Positions 23,967 to 35,080 are shown, numbered from the stretch's first letter. The stretch is DNA of 64,000 nt from Ceratodon purpureus (GCA_014871385.1 CM026433.1:7711930-7775929), one strand, 5' to 3'. Notes: generated by a model not told the origin, from the sequence alone. Translations and numbers: made by a program.

Positions 23967-23969
23967 TCT
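23967..23969. repeat. target-site duplication, right copy (TCT)
   Basis: TCT directly follows the right terminus CCTAGTAGTG and equals the left flank at 10128-10130. Confidence 0.85.
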
Positions 23970-24981
23970 GTTATTATACACATGGCCTGGAGGTACTGAG
24001 TTCATGAACATTTGAGCTAAATTTTGTCACCTCTTGCGACCTTAGAAATTGAATGTGGTCTACAACAATTTCTACACATTGTGAGAAACGTAGCTCTTTA
24101 GGTTGTCTCGCTCATAATTTTAATGTTATTTTTGAACCGGAAAGACATTCTCTGTTAAACCACCATTTCTTGCCGAGAATGTCTTGGTACAGACATTGGA
24201 TCATGCGTTTCTGTGATCCCCCAATATCTGCATTTCGTACTGATAAATACATAGAGCTGTTGCACAAGCAGCATTAGAAGCGATGGCGTCCTATTGAAAA
24301 TATCACGTCAATTTGAAAAGTCACGGATATGGATTACTTTAGAAAGTTTATTCAGGAAAAACAAAAAAAAATTAAAAGAAAATTTGAAGGAAGAAACAGG
24401 CATGAAACGATACTACCCACCACAATGGCTTGATCTTTAATTTGCATGAACTTAATGTGGAGGCGTCGGATGGTTGACTACATATACCAAGCTCAGATGC
24501 AATCAAAGTATAGCTTGTGATTTGAATTGAGAATGCATCTGCCATTTGGTAACTGTAGTCAAACATCCAAAGCATCAGTATTATTTTCATGCATATTATA
24601 GATTAAGCACGTTTTTAGAATTATTCTTCCATACTAGTCCACCAAAAACAATTCCATGCATAGAGCCATGGCTCCAGCAAATTGCTCCTCTATTAGATCA
24701 CCAATCATGTAATAACCTGCACAAGATAGCAATCCCTACAGTCATGTCCTTTGCAGAATCTTTCATCAAGTTGTCAAAACCGTTGTATTAACTTATTTGC
24801 TTGAGCTATGAATCCGAGTCAACCCACAGCTGACTATATCAAACCTAAACTCATATAATTTAACTCCGAATCCGACACTTTCGCCATAGTTTTCCAGCCA
24901 CAAGTCCTCTCAATCCCATTGATTGAATCAGAAATTGGAAACTTTTATCTTGGACACTATCACCTCATTCACCGTCTGCAG
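23970..24981. other. spacer right of the CACTA element
   Basis: No gene is supported. One further AACGTAGCT lies at 24087, outside the element; it resembles the subterminal repeats but may be chance. Confidence 0.5.
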
Positions 24982-25208
24982 ACCTTGCCCCTCCTCGCCC
25001 GAAGTTCCGTGAGCATGCATTTGGTTCTCACCTATCTTCATCTCACCGTAGCCAATATTGCAACGCACGTGTTGACGGAAGAGTACCCCTTGCTGGACCG
25101 CACGTTCTCCACCAAAATATTGCTGAAAAGGACCTCGACGCTCAGATGTTAGATGAGTTGTCTACCGAGCAGCTCAGCTGCTTCAAAAAGTTTGCCCAAG
25201 CTGGCTGA
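24982..25208 (+). other. possible terminal exon or gene relic, unrecognised
   Basis: After a CTGCAG acceptor-like site an open frame of about 75 codons runs to TGA at 25206-25208. Its end looks protein-like (NIAEKDLDAQMLDELSTEQL, then CFKKFAQAG). No upstream exon was found and no family is recognised. It meets the BTB gene tail to tail, with the two stop codons about 10 bases apart. It could be the last exon of a decayed gene. Confidence 0.25.
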
Positions 25209-25217
25209 TCAGATCAC

Positions 25218-25754
25218 TTAGCGTTGCTTTAAGGATGCAATCATCCAATAATAAAGGTAGTTCCCACAATTCTCCGGGGTCAAGATCTTGGACAGGGCTT
25301 TAGTGAGGATGGGATCCATCACGGGCACCTTGAATTTGAGACGTGCTGCAACAAGTTCATCAAAATGATCTATCACAGCATTTTCCAATCCATTCATGAT
25401 GACATTGTCTTGCAGGACAGGCGCCAGGTACAGCAAGACCACAAACAGCTTTAGACCCTCAATGGTCATCTCGTGAAGTTTCTCTGGCACTGTAGCAATG
25501 ACCCTTTCTTCAGTCCTGGTTTTGAAAATGGCATTAAACACAGGTGAGTTTGCAGCCAGCACACACGTATGAGCTCTAAATCTAGAGCCCCCTTTGGCTT
25601 CCAGTGTGATGTCTGTGTTGAGCCCATCCAAAAGCATCTTCATGGTTAGATTGGAACGGATCATGAATGCAATGTGCTTCCTGTTTGTAGCTTCTGGTGA
25701 AATAAACTTGGTGATGTCAATGTTCAAGACGCTTGCACCACTGGAGGATGCCAT
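25218..25754 (-). CDS. BTB/POZ domain protein (single coding exon)
   Basis: An intact 178-residue frame. Residues 1-40 are a short leader. The BTB core follows: LNTDITLEAKGGSRFRAHTC, VLAANSPVFNAIF with the conserved D48, H62 and the SPVF turn, and then IEGLKLFVVLLYLAPV. The C-terminus (ILTPENCGNYLYYWMIAS) resembles the helical extension of plant BTB-only proteins. Such proteins usually act as substrate adaptors for CUL3 ubiquitin ligases or as dimerising scaffolds. A GTAAGC donor at 26689 and a TGCTGGCAG acceptor near 25787 could mark a 5' leader intron. The spacing of two conserved BTB segments looks somewhat altered (LYLAPV in place of the usual LYTD), so substrate recognition may differ. 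No partner can be named. Confidence 0.85.
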   Translation of the reverse strand: MASSSGASVLNIDITKFISPEATNRKHIAFMIRSNLTMKMLLDGLNTDITLEAKGGSRFRAHTCVLAANSPVFNAIFKTRTEERVIATVPEKLHEMTIEGLKLFVVLLYLAPVLQDNVIMNGLENAVIDHFDELVAARLKFKVPVMDPILTKALSKILTPENCGNYLYYWMIASLKQR

Positions 25755-26039
25755 TGTTGACGTTATATGATTGCCTTTAACCTGCCAGCAACAACCAATT
25801 TAGTTCTCTGCTTAGACTCTCGAATAGAATTAACCAAAGGGATCACTAAAACTGCTAATATCCACTAGATTGTCGAAATCTGCGAAAATTGATGTTACAA
25901 AAACCAGAGCATGTCATAGAGCCACAAGAAGATGGTGAAAAGTATGGACAAATCCAGAGTACCTTAATCAGAGCAAAAAAACCAAGAAATAATACTTCTG
26001 TTCCCATGTGAATAACTGTCTCAAATGGCCCGAGGTTCT

Positions 26040-26106
26040 ATCGAAGTGTCTAGGGTTTCGGGTTTTGGGAATTGGAGTTTGGGGTTTACGGTTTAGGGTT
26101 TGAGGT
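26040..26106. repeat. degenerate telomere-like TTTAGGG repeats
   Basis: Several GGGTTT/GGTTTAGGG units occur in a row about 300 bases upstream of the BTB start codon. On the gene's own strand they read AAACCCTAAA, which is like a plant telo-box. They could be a promoter element in the putative 5' intron or an interstitial telomere trace. Confidence 0.4.
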
Positions 26107-26996
26107 CCTCTCCTGGTTTTACAATAAACCCGTTCTTAATTACCTTGTTAGGATTAACTTCCGTACACGGTGCTCACAAACGACACGGTAGGGCACCAGA
26201 AAACAGAGCAGGGACAATCGTATCTTTGCGAAAGCCTTTTCTACACACATGCAGATCGAAGTGAGGATAGAGGTCAGGTAACAGGCACTTAAAACACTCA
26301 CCGAAACTAAAGCGTTTGAGATGCACCCACAATTAGCCAAGCGCAAGCATCGCCCCTCTACTGTATGTGTTCTGTCAATAAGAAACAAAACCAAACAAGG
26401 AAAACCTGTTTAATAATTTCCAGTAATCCATAATCAGTAATTCATGATCATCAACCCCCGCCATATACAAAAGATAAAAGCAAACCTTCAGCAAAGTCAT
26501 TCAAATGCTCTTCCTAAAGTACACCATCCGCATATACACCGAGAATTGCACAACCTAAGTACATTCCTTCACAGAAAAACTACATGAGGATACCCCTAGC
26601 AAGAATCCCATGCCACCACTTGATATCATCATCATCATGAGCAATTACTCAACCCAACCCCCTTCCACCCAGAGAAAGGCAGAGCTTACCTGTTGAACTC
26701 TCCTTCCTCACCATGAGAAAATACCACTTCCCAGTCCTCCTGATGTGCTTGCTAACACGATCCAACAACATCCATTCCTCTACTACTCATTGAGGAATGG
26801 TTCTAGAAGACCATCAAAGGAACACACCAAGGCCATCAAGCTCATCAAGCTCATCAAGCTCATCAACTACTGAAAACAGCTTCAAAACCTTCCGGAAAAA
26901 ATTCTACTTCTCCACGATGTGGTTTCTGCTTACATAGCGCATCACCATGGCAAGCGATGATCTGCGGACAAGAAAACAGAAAAGATAGAACTCATA

Positions 26997-27230
26997 CAGC
27001 AACACATTCGCTTCATTGTGAGCACATTTGTGCTTCCAAATCCTACATTATATACACAAATTCTTTGTATAGGTAGACGGTATTGGTTTTTGGTGCAGTG
27101 ACGGGTTTTGGCTCTATGCGCGAGAGGAAGCTTGACGTTAAAGGTGAGAGGCTGGGTATCTGCCGGGTATCACAGAAGTATGAACTTGGTGTAACACAGA
27201 TAAGTGTATCAATTAGTGAATTTTACTTCA
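26997..27230 (+). repeat. dispersed repeat, copy 1 (direct copy at 34807)
   Basis: GCAACACATTCGCT...ATTGTGAGCA...ATTTGTGCTT, then GTTTTTGGTG and GAGAGGAAGCTT, recur in the same order at 34807-35080. Similarity is patchy, with indels. No coding sense is seen; probably two copies of one old element. Confidence 0.55.
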
Positions 27231-27638
27231 AATGTCAATAAGAATATTTTTTCAGTAGGTTGCGATCCATGATGGGTACATAAGTTGGAAGAAATCTTGA
27301 ATTGACACGTTGGTTAAAATACTAAATTTTATGTTACCATTTGAAGGCCCCCTCGAGAGTTACAAAATCACGGAATGGCATGTGTTGGTTTATATTGCAT
27401 GGCATGGTTGACTATAAGCATGGTGAGTGTAGACATGTACTTCAAACCTCAATGCATTTGAGAGTTCCCAACTGCTGGATAGAATTGATGATTTGATAAG
27501 GAGACAGTTGTAATCTTGAAGGAATAAAATCTCTAGCTCTTCAAAAAGTGGTTATAACTAATCATTTGAGAATATGGCAGTTGCAAAACCTAGAATAATT
27601 TTTACCTAGAATAATTTTTAGGAATCTATTGTTGTTAG

Positions 27639-27674
27639 AGATTGTGACAGAGATTGTGACAGAGATTGTGACAG
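27639..27674. repeat. three tandem copies of a 12-bp unit
   Basis: AGATTGTGACAG is repeated three times without mismatch. No function is suggested. Confidence 0.85.
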
Positions 27675-28126
27675 TCTTGAGTTCAGGTAGGATAGAAATC
27701 TCTAGGAAGCCTCAAGTCAGAAAGGACTAGAAACTTCATTTGATCTTGAGGTCAGATAAGATAAGAAATCTGCAGTCAAATCTTGAATAAGGCAGATAAG
27801 ATTGATTGATATTTGACAATGTGGGAGTGGCAGCAAATATACATTGTAAAAAAAAAATGTTTTTAAATAATGTCTATCATCATTAGGATCCAATGGTAAT
27901 GAATGTGACTGTCTTGAAGTCATTCTAATTAGTTATTAGTTATAATGATTGAGTATTTGCTGTACAATCTCTACTTTAGGCCAAGAACTCATTCCATGGA
28001 GTTGTAAAATCTATGATTGGATGTCACAACTCGCCCAAGGATGACTTTGGTTTACACTTCCAAAAAATAAAAATAAAATGATTGAAGGAGTTGAGGTCTT
28101 GAAAATATCCAAAGATAGGCCTAGTA

Positions 28127-28563
28127 AGAATGGGAAAAATAGGTAGCATGTCTATTTTTGTTGCATTATATATGAAGAAACGAGACTTTATGAAACATCT
28201 TCTTGTTTTTTAGTCCAAAATTCCTTGTTATTTTATTATTTCTTCAAACTCTTCAACAAATATATAATAAAATCCACATATATCTTGCCAATATCATGTA
28301 ATGATCAACAAAGAAAATGATCCAAATGAATAAAATTGAAATTGATAATAAATCAACTTACAACTATCATCATTTAAATAAAATTTGTGAATAAACCTTA
28401 CAAAATTAAAGTAATAAAATTGGAATTAGACTCATTAATCATCTTTTCTACTATACTGAATATCATTAATCATCACACTACATGGCTCTACAAATACATC
28501 CAACATTGTCCTTACTACCTAACACATTACTATCATGAACAAATGACTATAAAATGCAAGTCT
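28127..28563 (-). repeat. left copy of an inverted dispersed repeat
   Basis: The reverse complement of this segment matches 35497-36219 at roughly nine bases in ten, for example GATAGTAATGTGTTAGGTAG and TTCATTTGGATCATTTTCTT. The right copy carries about 300 extra bases (35655-35956) at the point that is continuous here near 28396. AT-rich, no coding sense. Confidence 0.75.
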
Positions 28564-28633
28564 ATTTGATTAATGTAGGATGTGGGTTTAGTTTGTGTGC
28601 AAATTTGTGTGCAAGATATTGCTTGAAGGGATT

Positions 28634-28917
28634 AAGGTTGCACTACCTAAAAGCGCCCCCTGACCCAAAAGCGCATGTCCGAATCTTTTGATTTTGAAAG
28701 GACAGATGTACCTCATTTGTAGAGTGCGCATTTGGGTCAAATCTTACTTAGCAGTTTGGAATTTTGTATAAAATTCAGAAATGCAAATTACATGTTGCAA
28801 ATTTTTTCAATCCTCGTGAAAATCTATTTTGAATGTGATCATATTTTTATTTCGAATTTACTACTGCTAAAAATAGGTCAGGTCGCTTAAGTTGGTGCTT
28901 TTAGGACACTCAACCTT
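28634..28917. mobile_element. short non-autonomous TIR element (AAGGTTG family)
   Basis: The left end AAGGTTGCACTACCTAAAAG and the reverse complement of the right end AAGGTTGAGTGTCCTAAAAG face each other 284 bases apart. The right end also shares CACCAACTTAAG with the left end of the element at 5558, so both belong to one family. No clear target duplication is preserved and there is no coding content. Confidence 0.6.
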
Positions 28918-29686
28918 ACCACAGTGAAGAGTTGCGCTGCGCGCAAGGTCTGCGTTTTGTCAACCCAGCTGTAGCTCCGACAGCTTCAGCATAGGGGCTC
29001 GGGTTTCTGGGTACCGCATTGTTGCGTAAAGAACCCATTGAACCGGTAATGAAGGCGGCTCAACCCAGCATGAAACCGGAAACGTCCGGTACTCGTTTTT
29101 ACCAGACCGGCTACCACCATCCTGCTGACCTCAGCCTAACGACTTCGGCCAACATGACAGCACCGGTTTTCAACTGATAAGAAGTCTTGTGAGAATGACT
29201 ACCTAATACAAATTCTTTCCTCCAAATGCTAAGCACTGAGGTAGAAGGCTCGAGAACAGTTTGGGCATTAAGAACCGCCCCTTAGATGGGTGTAAAATGG
29301 ACATGAGTTGGTTCTGAAATTGACTAGAACAGGTAGTGAATGAATCAAGGAAAAAAAGAAATGAGCCAATCATTCTCTTTGTTTTCCCCATTTTTATTTA
29401 GAATTGCAAATGAACAATTTATGAAAGACCTAGGGACACAAATAGGGACCTACAACCCAACTCGTTTGAAAATTCATAAGTAATTCAAAATTCTTTGGAA
29501 AATTATAAAACTACTTAGGTTAGATTCTTAATAGTATACTCCAATAGTATGTATACATGGTATTGGAGTATGCAGTCCACCTGGAAGAAGCAGGACAACT
29601 AATCATAAACATGCCAGTTGAACCAACCCTTGCAGTATGGGGTGCGTTGCAGGTGCTTGCAAGATACACTGGCAATTAAACAAAAG

Positions 29687-30375
29687 TAAGGGCCGCTTCA
29701 CACTACGGCCGAACTTAAGAGGAGGAGGGAGTGTCCATTGTCCCGAACTTGGTCGAGAAGAGAAGCCTTTGGGCTGAAAAGTATTCTTAAAATAATCCAC
29801 TTGGAAGCTTTGGCCGGGCATAGTGTGAAGGCCAAAGGAGAAGGCCAAAGGCCAAGAACTATGATCCGAATATTTCGACGTTTATAGAAAATCAAAAAAA
29901 AATCAAAAAAATCTGAAAAAATAAATGAGGTGTATTAATTTCAGCAAATTCTACATTGTTATGACAAATTTATAAGTGATTGAAGTTCCGCTTATTTTTG
30001 GACAACATTGGTCTAAACCCAATGATTGTCAAAAGGTTCATGAAATAGAAAATGACAAGGCTAGTGGAGCATGACTAGCTCTTATTAGCCCATGAGCCTT
30101 GTCTTCTTGTGCATATTTTAATGAAAAAAAGTTTCTCTTCTCGACGGAAGTTTGGGTCGAGCATTTTGCTTGACCCAAACTTTACTCGAGAGGAGAAACT
30201 CTTGGCGCCAGAACTTGTTAAAAGTGCTGCCACCTAGGCTCCTTTGGTGGTGACGTCCTTTGGACTTCAGACTCTACTGTGAAGGCCGAGAGGAGGAACT
30301 TTGGCCATTTCAGCGTTTTCATTGGTTGGAACGCTTCTCCTCTCAAAGTTTGGCCATAGTGTGAAGCGGCCCTAA
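29687..30375. mobile_element. PIF/Harbinger (Tourist-like) MITE, 683 bp, with TAA duplication
   Basis: Termini at 29690 (GGGCCGCTTCACACTACGGC) and 30372 (reverse complement GGGCCGCTTCACACTATGGC) form inverted repeats of about 38 bp, flanked on both sides by TAA (29687-29689, 30373-30375). GG-starting ends with a TWA duplication are diagnostic of PIF/Harbinger. The interior has no transposase, so it is a non-autonomous copy. A strong internal hairpin lies at 30131-30199. Confidence 0.88.
30131..30199. repeat. internal hairpin of the Harbinger MITE
   Basis: Arms of 28 bases (30131-30158 and 30172-30199) pair at 24 positions around a 13-base loop; each arm contains GTTTGGGTC or its complement. 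It may be a nested foldback or an ancient duplicated terminus. Confidence 0.75.
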
Positions 30376-30723
30376 GAGTCTCTACTTAAACTCGATCTAC
30401 AAGATGCTACCACCTGTGTGATGTTTTCAAACACCTTATATGCCGCAGCTACCATGCCTAATACTGTGACCAAAGTATGCTTGAGGAGACGCAAGCAAAT
30501 TGTGTGACGAAAGATCCTAGGTGCAAGTAGCTGGATAGAATTAGACGACGACAAAATACCTTCTTTTGTGGTTGAAGATACCTCACATCGTCAAGCAGAT
30601 GAGATTTATGCTGAGCTGAACTTAGAGATTGTTTGCAACAATGAAAGAAGAGCCTGGTTATTATTATAGTATGTCCACAAATAAGTGCACAATAGGTTAA
30701 ATGTCGATGAAGGGATATGACAG

Positions 30724-30750
30724 AGTTCTCTCTCTCTCTCTCTCTCTCTG
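30724..30750. repeat. (TC)n microsatellite
   Basis: A run of about twelve TC dinucleotides; no associated gene. Confidence 0.9.
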
Positions 30751-31194
30751 CATCGTAAGTGTGCTTGTTGAAGTACCGTACTTCAAGAATCACGTATGTA
30801 CGTCATTGGGAGCAGCTGCTAATGTTGTAAGCTTGTTGCAAGAGCTTACGTTATAATTTAATGCCTTGGAGTTCTCTGATACTGTAATTATTGCTCTTGA
30901 ATATTGAGCCTTATTCCATTGAATGTTAGAATTCTTTTTACTAGCTTCTATAGGTTATGGGCCCACAACTTTCTACTTTGAACTAGTAGAAGATACTAGA
31001 AGATTACAGTTAGAATATTCTTCACACACTATGCCTACAAAACGTGTGTTTTCGCCAAAAGTGATGTGCCTACAGCCCTTTTTTCCTTGTTCGTTATTTT
31101 CTGTCATCTACCAGAGTCTTTTTTCCACCTTTAGTTACATTCTATTATTTGAAAAATACAAAAATAGAAGTCATACAATATAGATGCTAATACA

Positions 31195-32410
31195 AAATTA
31201 CAAAATGTCAAGAGTTACAACGGGCAGAACTTCCATCTGTGGAAGTTTCAGCTGCGTGCTATTCTGTAGGGGCAAGATCTCATGGGTATTGTGGATGGCA
31301 CAATACCGATGCCCACAGACACCACCTTACAGCAAACATGGCTACGGAAAGACAATCAGTGCATATCACTTCTATGCAAGGCAGTCAATGAGTCTATACT
31401 TGAAGTACTGATGAACTGTGACAGGTCGAAAGCCATCTGGGACAAGCTTAAGTTATTACACAACCAGTCCGCTCACGATTTTGTCCATCACATACAGCAA
31501 CTGTTCTATAAGTGTAGGATGGAGAGTTCCAACACTATTGCGTCATTTCTTGGTAAACTTGAGGTTATCAAGAGTTTTCTACTCAACATGGGTGATAACT
31601 CAATCAGTGATGCTAGTTTGATCGCAAAGATCTTGGCAAATCTACCGGCCAGTCGCTGTAGTGTTTTCTTGTCCGCATGGGATAATGTAGAAGACGCCTC
31701 GAGGACCCTCAATAACCTCACCATCCGTCTATTACATCACGAGACTAGATTAAGAAACGAAGAAAGAGAGGAAGATAAGGTTGCTGTAGCGTATGCGGCG
31801 ACCTATGGCAAGGGTTCCAGCAGTTTCACTAGTCATGAATCTTCACAGTCACAGACAAGTCGACCACCGCTCACGTTTGAGCAACGTCAAGAGCGGAGGA
31901 AAGAGACAGATGAGCACAAGAAAGTCACCTTTTGCTATAAGTGTAACCGACTTGGACACTGGGCACGAGAGTGTCCTCTTAACGAGAGCAAAGGTCATGT
32001 TGATTTGCTTGAAGAGCCGAAGCTCACGCACCAGTCATCATAGCTGCCACCACCCCCTTCCCATCGAGCCTACATGACGACCACCGCCGGAGCGGATCTT
32101 TCATCGTGGTATATGGGCAGCGGTTGCATCGACCATATGACCAACGCCATCAGCTTCTTTTTGACGTACACTGATATATCGTACGAAAAGCGAACAGTGC
32201 AAGGAGTCGGAGGGATAGTTCTTGAAGTCGTCGGGATTGGGGATGTTAATATCCAAGTTCACTTGAGCGATGCTGAAGAGTTCACCACACTTACAGAAGT
32301 GTTGTTCGTTCCCAAGCTTGGGACCAGTCTCTTTTCCTCGCAAAAGGCTGCTCGGAAGAATGGGTATTTCTACGTCTCTATTGTGATGGTCAGTGGAATC
32401 AAGTCAACGT
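31195..32410 (+). mobile_element. Ty1/copia retrotransposon fragment (gag and start of protease)
   Basis: A fossil of the 5' coding part of a copia element. The clearest portion (from 31282) has the gag signatures GIVDGTIPMP, AIWDKL and a CCHC zinc knuckle CYKCNRLGHWARECP. It is followed by the protease/pre-integrase-like segment around 32090-32410 (SSWYMGSGCIDHMT, LFVPKLGTSLFS). Integrase, reverse transcriptase, RNase H and flanking LTRs were not seen, so it is truncated as well as broken in a few places. The lack of recognisable ends suggests an old insertion. Confidence 0.85.
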
Positions 32411-33197
32411 AAACGTTGTCGTATGTCACATGTTAATGTGCCTAAATACAGCCCCCGTCCTCTCTGCTTCTAAACTGCCCTATATTGTACCCTGTATTTA
32501 TACCGTATATTGTATAAATACATCATACCATATTCGTATTCGTATGGTTACCCCTAAACCCGCACACTACAACCGTAAACTGCAAGACCATACTGGACAG
32601 TTCGGTGTCCATCGTCATGGATTCTAAATCATTGGACCTTCAAACATTCCACAATCATAGGGTATTTCCACGTCTCTGTTGTCCATTGCCCACGGTTTTT
32701 GGGGTACAAAAAAACAGAATTTGTCCTTAGAAATTCATAAAATATTCTATTTTTTGTAGGAATATTCCCTCAAAATCTGCTCACTGCTGGAACAGAAATC
32801 ACATTATACAGATACGGAGGAAACTCTGATTGTGTATAAGAGGACATTATTTTTTTCTAAGGTTTGATAGTATACATTATGAATTGCTTAAGCATGGTGT
32901 AAGCAAAGTAGATAAAATATAAAATTCAGAGTTCAAGAAAATGTGGTATTTGATTTGGAATTTATATTGATTGCTTGGAGTTGTCAAACACCAAAAAGGG
33001 TAGAATTTACAAAAGTCTCATTTACTTCCGCTTCTTATTAGATGGTTTCTAAATTGGAAGGAAAAAAGTAACCTACGATAAGCAGGAAAACTGCTATACA
33101 AAACAAAACTGCTACACAAAACAATACAGAACTAGATAGCTGCTATGCAATACAACACATTAACTAGAAGTCAGAGCTTGGTTCTTGCATGTAGACT

Positions 33198-33767
33198 CTA
33201 ACTTCTCCAAAGCTCCACCGGTGTCTCGGACTCGCTGTCGGATTCAGCACTTGCGCCAACAAAATCCAGTGCATATCTACGCAAAATTTCGAAGCGCTTC
33301 ATTTCCGCATGAGCCCACCGGTATAAGCATGTCAATTCTTCCATAGGCTAATCTGGCTTGCAAATAAAACAATCCCATGATTCCTTAGTGGCAATTATGC
33401 TGCAAATTTTGTCGATCTCGAAATTTTGATCAACACAGGACAGCAGAGTGACTTCAAACATTGCTTGCAGTGGAGAAGTATATCCACTCTCCCGCACCAT
33501 CGACAAAATTCTTCTTGCGTATCAGCCTCAACCCCCTACAAGATAGACGTGAAAATTGTAAGTTATAAGTACTTGACTTCAAAACATGGAAGACATCCAT
33601 CCTCCAGCCAGGAATGTTAATGAAAGTAACTAAGGAAGCCGAAATTATGACTTAATGGACAATCATGGACAGGCTACCCAAAAATCAATTGCAGCGTGTA
33701 TACCTTTTGAAAGTCTATTGCTCGTAAATATTCAAAGCAGACGGTGGCAGATTCCCATGCGAGACGC
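33198..33767 (-). pseudogene. relic of an ATRX-type ADD zinc-finger gene (two exons, broken)
   Basis: On the minus strand, exon 33767-33704 (encoding RLAWESATVCFEYLRAIDFQ, then K) ends at AAG|GTATAC. A second exon starts at 33535 after TTGTAG in the same phase: EEFCRWCGRVDILLHCKQCL, then KSLCCPVL. This matches the cysteine pattern of the ADD domain in ATRX/CHR20 chromatin remodellers. The remainder (FEIDKICSIIATKESWDCFI, then CKPD) needs a one-base frame change near 33420. An in-frame TAG follows CKPD, after which similarity-like sequence continues (MEELTCLYRWAHAEMKRFEI) to a stop at 33198. No ATPase part lies nearby. It is a fragment of a host gene, left by duplication or carried by a transposon. 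ADD domains read histone H3 tails. Confidence 0.7.
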
Positions 33768-33899
33768 CTAGGTTTCCGGGTTAGAAAGCTTGGCCCTCAA
33801 ATCTCATAAAAATTTGAAAAATTACTAAAAAAAAGTGGTTTTGCCCTCCTAAAAAGAGTGAAATGTTAATAATAAAGATCTTGCTAGTAGCACGGATTG

Positions 33900-34560
33900 T
33901 TAGCACAATAAAATAGCTAAGGGCCCAGAGTTACGGGTATATGAATCAACCACCCACTCATGTTTGGGACTACGAAACGAATCCGAGATCCAATCCGAGG
34001 AGCCGATCTTGGAGAGCCGACCCAAACTCTGGGTCGAGAACGGAAGCTCGGAGGCATGGGAGTACGAGAGCACGGGTGGCGCGGGGCCTCGGATGCGCGG
34101 GACGGCGACACTCATGATCATGATGATGATTATTTATGATTAGGGTGATTAATGAGCCGCCAAACATCATTTTGATCTGATGTTTGGGGTTGTCTCTCTC
34201 CCCTAGTTGGTTTACAAATCCTAGGGTTTTGCCTAATCTCTTTCCATTTGCAATTGCAACTTTCTCCACCTCTGCTCTTGCGCTTCTATGATTTTTGAGC
34301 GTTCTCTCTCCCGCGCTTACGCTTTCTTCCCTCCCTACCCGGCTCGGATAGATTGAGCGTTGTTCGATCATTAATTGTGAGCGCAGTCTTGGCGAGTCTC
34401 TACCACAATTCTAGTGTAAAGGTAATAGAGCGTCAAACAAGCTTTGGGCGAGAGGTGATAGACTGTGGAAAGGGAGTGTTCTAAGAAGGTTTTTTATTGC
34501 ACGATCGACAATGGCTTTCCACTAAGCTAACCGCGGCAAGGAGATCGCAAGATCGCTACT
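33900..34560. other. GC-richer island without a recognised gene
   Basis: Composition rises sharply over 33940-34400. Open frames occur in several registers on the minus strand but none has a recognisable motif. The island precedes a short plus-strand frame at 34565 and may be part of an unidentified mobile element. Confidence 0.35.
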
Positions 34561-34564
34561 GCCA

Positions 34565-34756
34565 ATGAAGGGGATCGCTATCAAAGTTCCCAAGAACAAC
34601 ATCGATCTCAGTTTGCTGCTGGAGGACTTGCTGAACATAGGGTGCTTCATATTCATGGACAAGCCATGGGGAATTCGAGATCCGGACATGGTACAGGAGC
34701 TGCTAGCACCATCTGGCTACGGAAAGAAGAGCCTTCGTGGACGACCAGAAAACTGA
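34565..34756 (+). other. short unrecognised frame, possibly element-derived
   Basis: Sixty-three codons with a protein-like look (NNIDLSLLLEDLLNIGCFIF, DPDMVQELLAPSGYG). No family is recognised with confidence. It lies just before a dispersed repeat copy, so a fragment of a mobile element is likelier than a host gene. Confidence 0.25.
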
Positions 34757-34806
34757 AGGAGAGCTCAGTGGACGGAGACGTACAGGTTTGCTGAAGAAGG
34801 ATGCGT

Positions 34807-35080
34807 TTTGCAACACATTCGCTAAATTGTGAGCAAATTTGTGCTTAGAGAGAGGCTGACACTCAAAACCGACTTGTATATCCCAAAACCAACATTTTCT
34901 ACACATGCAAACATTTACTACTCTGAAATCTATATTAATGTAGATGATATTTGTTTTTGGTGTCATGACAGTTTTGGTTTTTGAGGAGAGAGGAAGCTTC
35001 TCACTCAAGGTATAAGGTTGGATATTTAATAGGTATTGCAGAAGTTTTGCTGAAGTACATCATACATATCAACCAACATT
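34807..35080 (+). repeat. dispersed repeat, copy 2 (direct copy of 26997)
   Basis: It shares GCAACACATTCGCT, ATTGTGAGCA, GTTTTTGGTG and GAGAGGAAGCTT with the first copy in the same order, with a longer middle. Confidence 0.55.

Noticed and set aside
34565-34756. Host gene starting near the GC-richer island
   Set aside because: Only a short frame with no splice continuation; more likely a mobile-element fragment, so kept as a low-confidence feature.
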